Source of the DNA: Bacillota bacterium
Lineage (GTDB): Bacteria > Bacillota > Clostridia > Christensenellales > SZUA-584
NCBI GenBank assembly: GCA_023416745.1
Contig: JAEZHF010000065.1
Span: 1-5,810, forward strand
Reading direction: 5' to 3'
DNA: 5,810 nucleotides
Of the stretch, positions 5,484 to 5,810 are shown one piece after another. The notes under the pieces are model-generated. The model was not told the DNA's origin. It made no database searches and worked only from the letters and a program-made list of their open reading frames with translations. The position numbers were made by a program, and so were the translations under genes. Position 1 is the first letter of the stretch; each line of letters opens with the position of its first letter.

Positions 5484-5690
5484 ATGGTGATAGTTTTTGA
5501 AAATGATTGGATGCAGATAATTAGCAAGGGAAAGGAATATATTATTCGATATAATTCTGGTGATTTAATCAATAGTATTGAAGAAATTGAAGTTACAAAA
5601 GCAGATGCGGAAAAAGCGCAAGAAAGTGACCAAAGTGCAAGTGAAATAATACTAAAATACCAGAACAAACGGATGATTACTAATAATTAG
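5484..5690 (+). CDS. Small protein, candidate immunity protein for the upstream toxin
   Basis: A 68-residue acidic soluble protein (12 Asp/Glu against 8 Lys/Arg) with a beta-rich start (MVIVFENDWMQII, then KEYIIRYNSG) and a helical end (KADAEKAQESDQSASEIILK). It has no membrane segment or signal peptide. It follows the toxin-like gene by 22 bases, shares that gene's low GC (27% over 5521-5580), and has the size and make-up of immunity proteins encoded after polymorphic toxins. The FENDW...YNSG...ADAEKAQ pattern resembles small immunity proteins I recall, but I cannot name the family. Its stop codon TAG is the last base triplet before an insertion sequence. Because target sites are duplicated, that TAG should be original and the protein untruncated. 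Confidence 0.7.
   Translation: MVIVFENDWMQIISKGKEYIIRYNSGDLINSIEEIEVTKADAEKAQESDQSASEIILKYQNKRMITNN
5687..5690. repeat. Putative target-site copy of the IS5-like element
   Basis: TTAG directly precedes the presumed left end of the insertion sequence and fits the YTAR target preference of several IS5-group elements. The second copy would be beyond the window, so duplication cannot be confirmed. The site contains the stop codon of the preceding gene. Confidence 0.4.
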
Positions 5691-5810
5691 GGCAACACCG
5701 CACAGAAGCCAAGAGTGTGGAAATGTGGTAAAATAGGGGCATGGATAAACAAATGACACTGTCCGCGATCAGCGACGAGCTGGCGCAGGTCAGAACTAAG
5801 AAAAAAGAAT
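5691..5810 (+). mobile_element. Left end of an IS5-like insertion sequence (partial)
   Basis: The element is taken to begin GGCAACACCGCACAGAAGCC at 5691, where AT-rich immunity-gene sequence stops, and it includes the start of a transposase. The terminal inverted repeat cannot be verified without the right end. An extended -10-like TGGTAAAAT (5726-5734) ends six bases before the transposase ATG, so any transcript from it would have almost no leader. Confidence 0.65.
5741..5810 (+). CDS. IS5-family-like transposase, N-terminal fragment
   Basis: Only the first 23 codons are present before the window ends. They read MDKQMTL, then ELAQVRTKKKE, a pattern I recall from the start of IS5-type DDE transposases, where a FLxQI...IPW stretch usually follows. 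No catalytic residue is visible, so the assignment rests on this short start plus the end-like sequence and TTAG upstream. There is no good ribosome binding site (AGGGG only three to eight bases upstream), which is common for weakly expressed transposases. Confidence 0.6.
   Translation, partial: MDKQMTLSAISDELAQVRTKKKE

Noticed and set aside
1..5810. CRISPR array, tRNA or rRNA genes
   Set aside because: No regularly spaced direct repeats, tRNA cloverleaf or rRNA sequence was seen on either strand.

Overview
The window looks like accessory chromosome from a fairly GC-rich member of the Bacillota, probably a gut-type clostridium. This is inferred from strong AGGAGG-type ribosome binding sites, TTG starts, a MerR regulator divergent from an iron alcohol dehydrogenase, an LLH-type phage holin and an IS5-like element. 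No rRNA, tRNA or CRISPR array is present, so the placement is tentative.

Positions 1-113 hold a dense set of stem-loops that resembles a REP or IS200/IS605-type end. A membrane diguanylate cyclase follows on the minus strand (114-1271). Its GGEEF active site is intact but it has no RxxD inhibitory site. After an AT-rich upstream region comes a minus-strand MerR-family gene (1558-1952) broken by what looks like a 10-nt deletion. It is divergent from an intact iron-containing alcohol dehydrogenase (2046-3209). The shared promoter still has the 19-bp spacer and dyad typical of MerR-activated promoters, so the enzyme may have outlived its regulator.

From about 3318 a compact phage-derived cassette runs on the plus strand: a near-consensus promoter, a 12-bp hairpin, an LLH-type holin (3575-3967), a glutamine-rich virion-like protein (3968-4540), a 303-residue protein (4550-5461) and a 68-residue protein (5484-5690). 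The 303-residue protein is the centre of interest. Its GC-rich N-terminal half aligns without gaps to the preceding virion-like protein (24 identities over 66 positions). Its AT-rich C-terminal half looks like the toxin domain of a polymorphic (Rhs/CDI-type) toxin, and the small AT-rich gene after it fits a cognate immunity protein. The in-frame switch in base composition near 4967-4985 suggests that a toxin-immunity module was grafted onto a phage particle protein. A working model is that the first virion-like protein is a carrier or packaging paralogue, the second is its toxic form, and the holin aids release.

Immediately after the immunity stop codon an IS5-like element begins (5691) with the start of its transposase (5741). 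The TTAG before it matches the usual IS5-group target, and the element runs out of the window.
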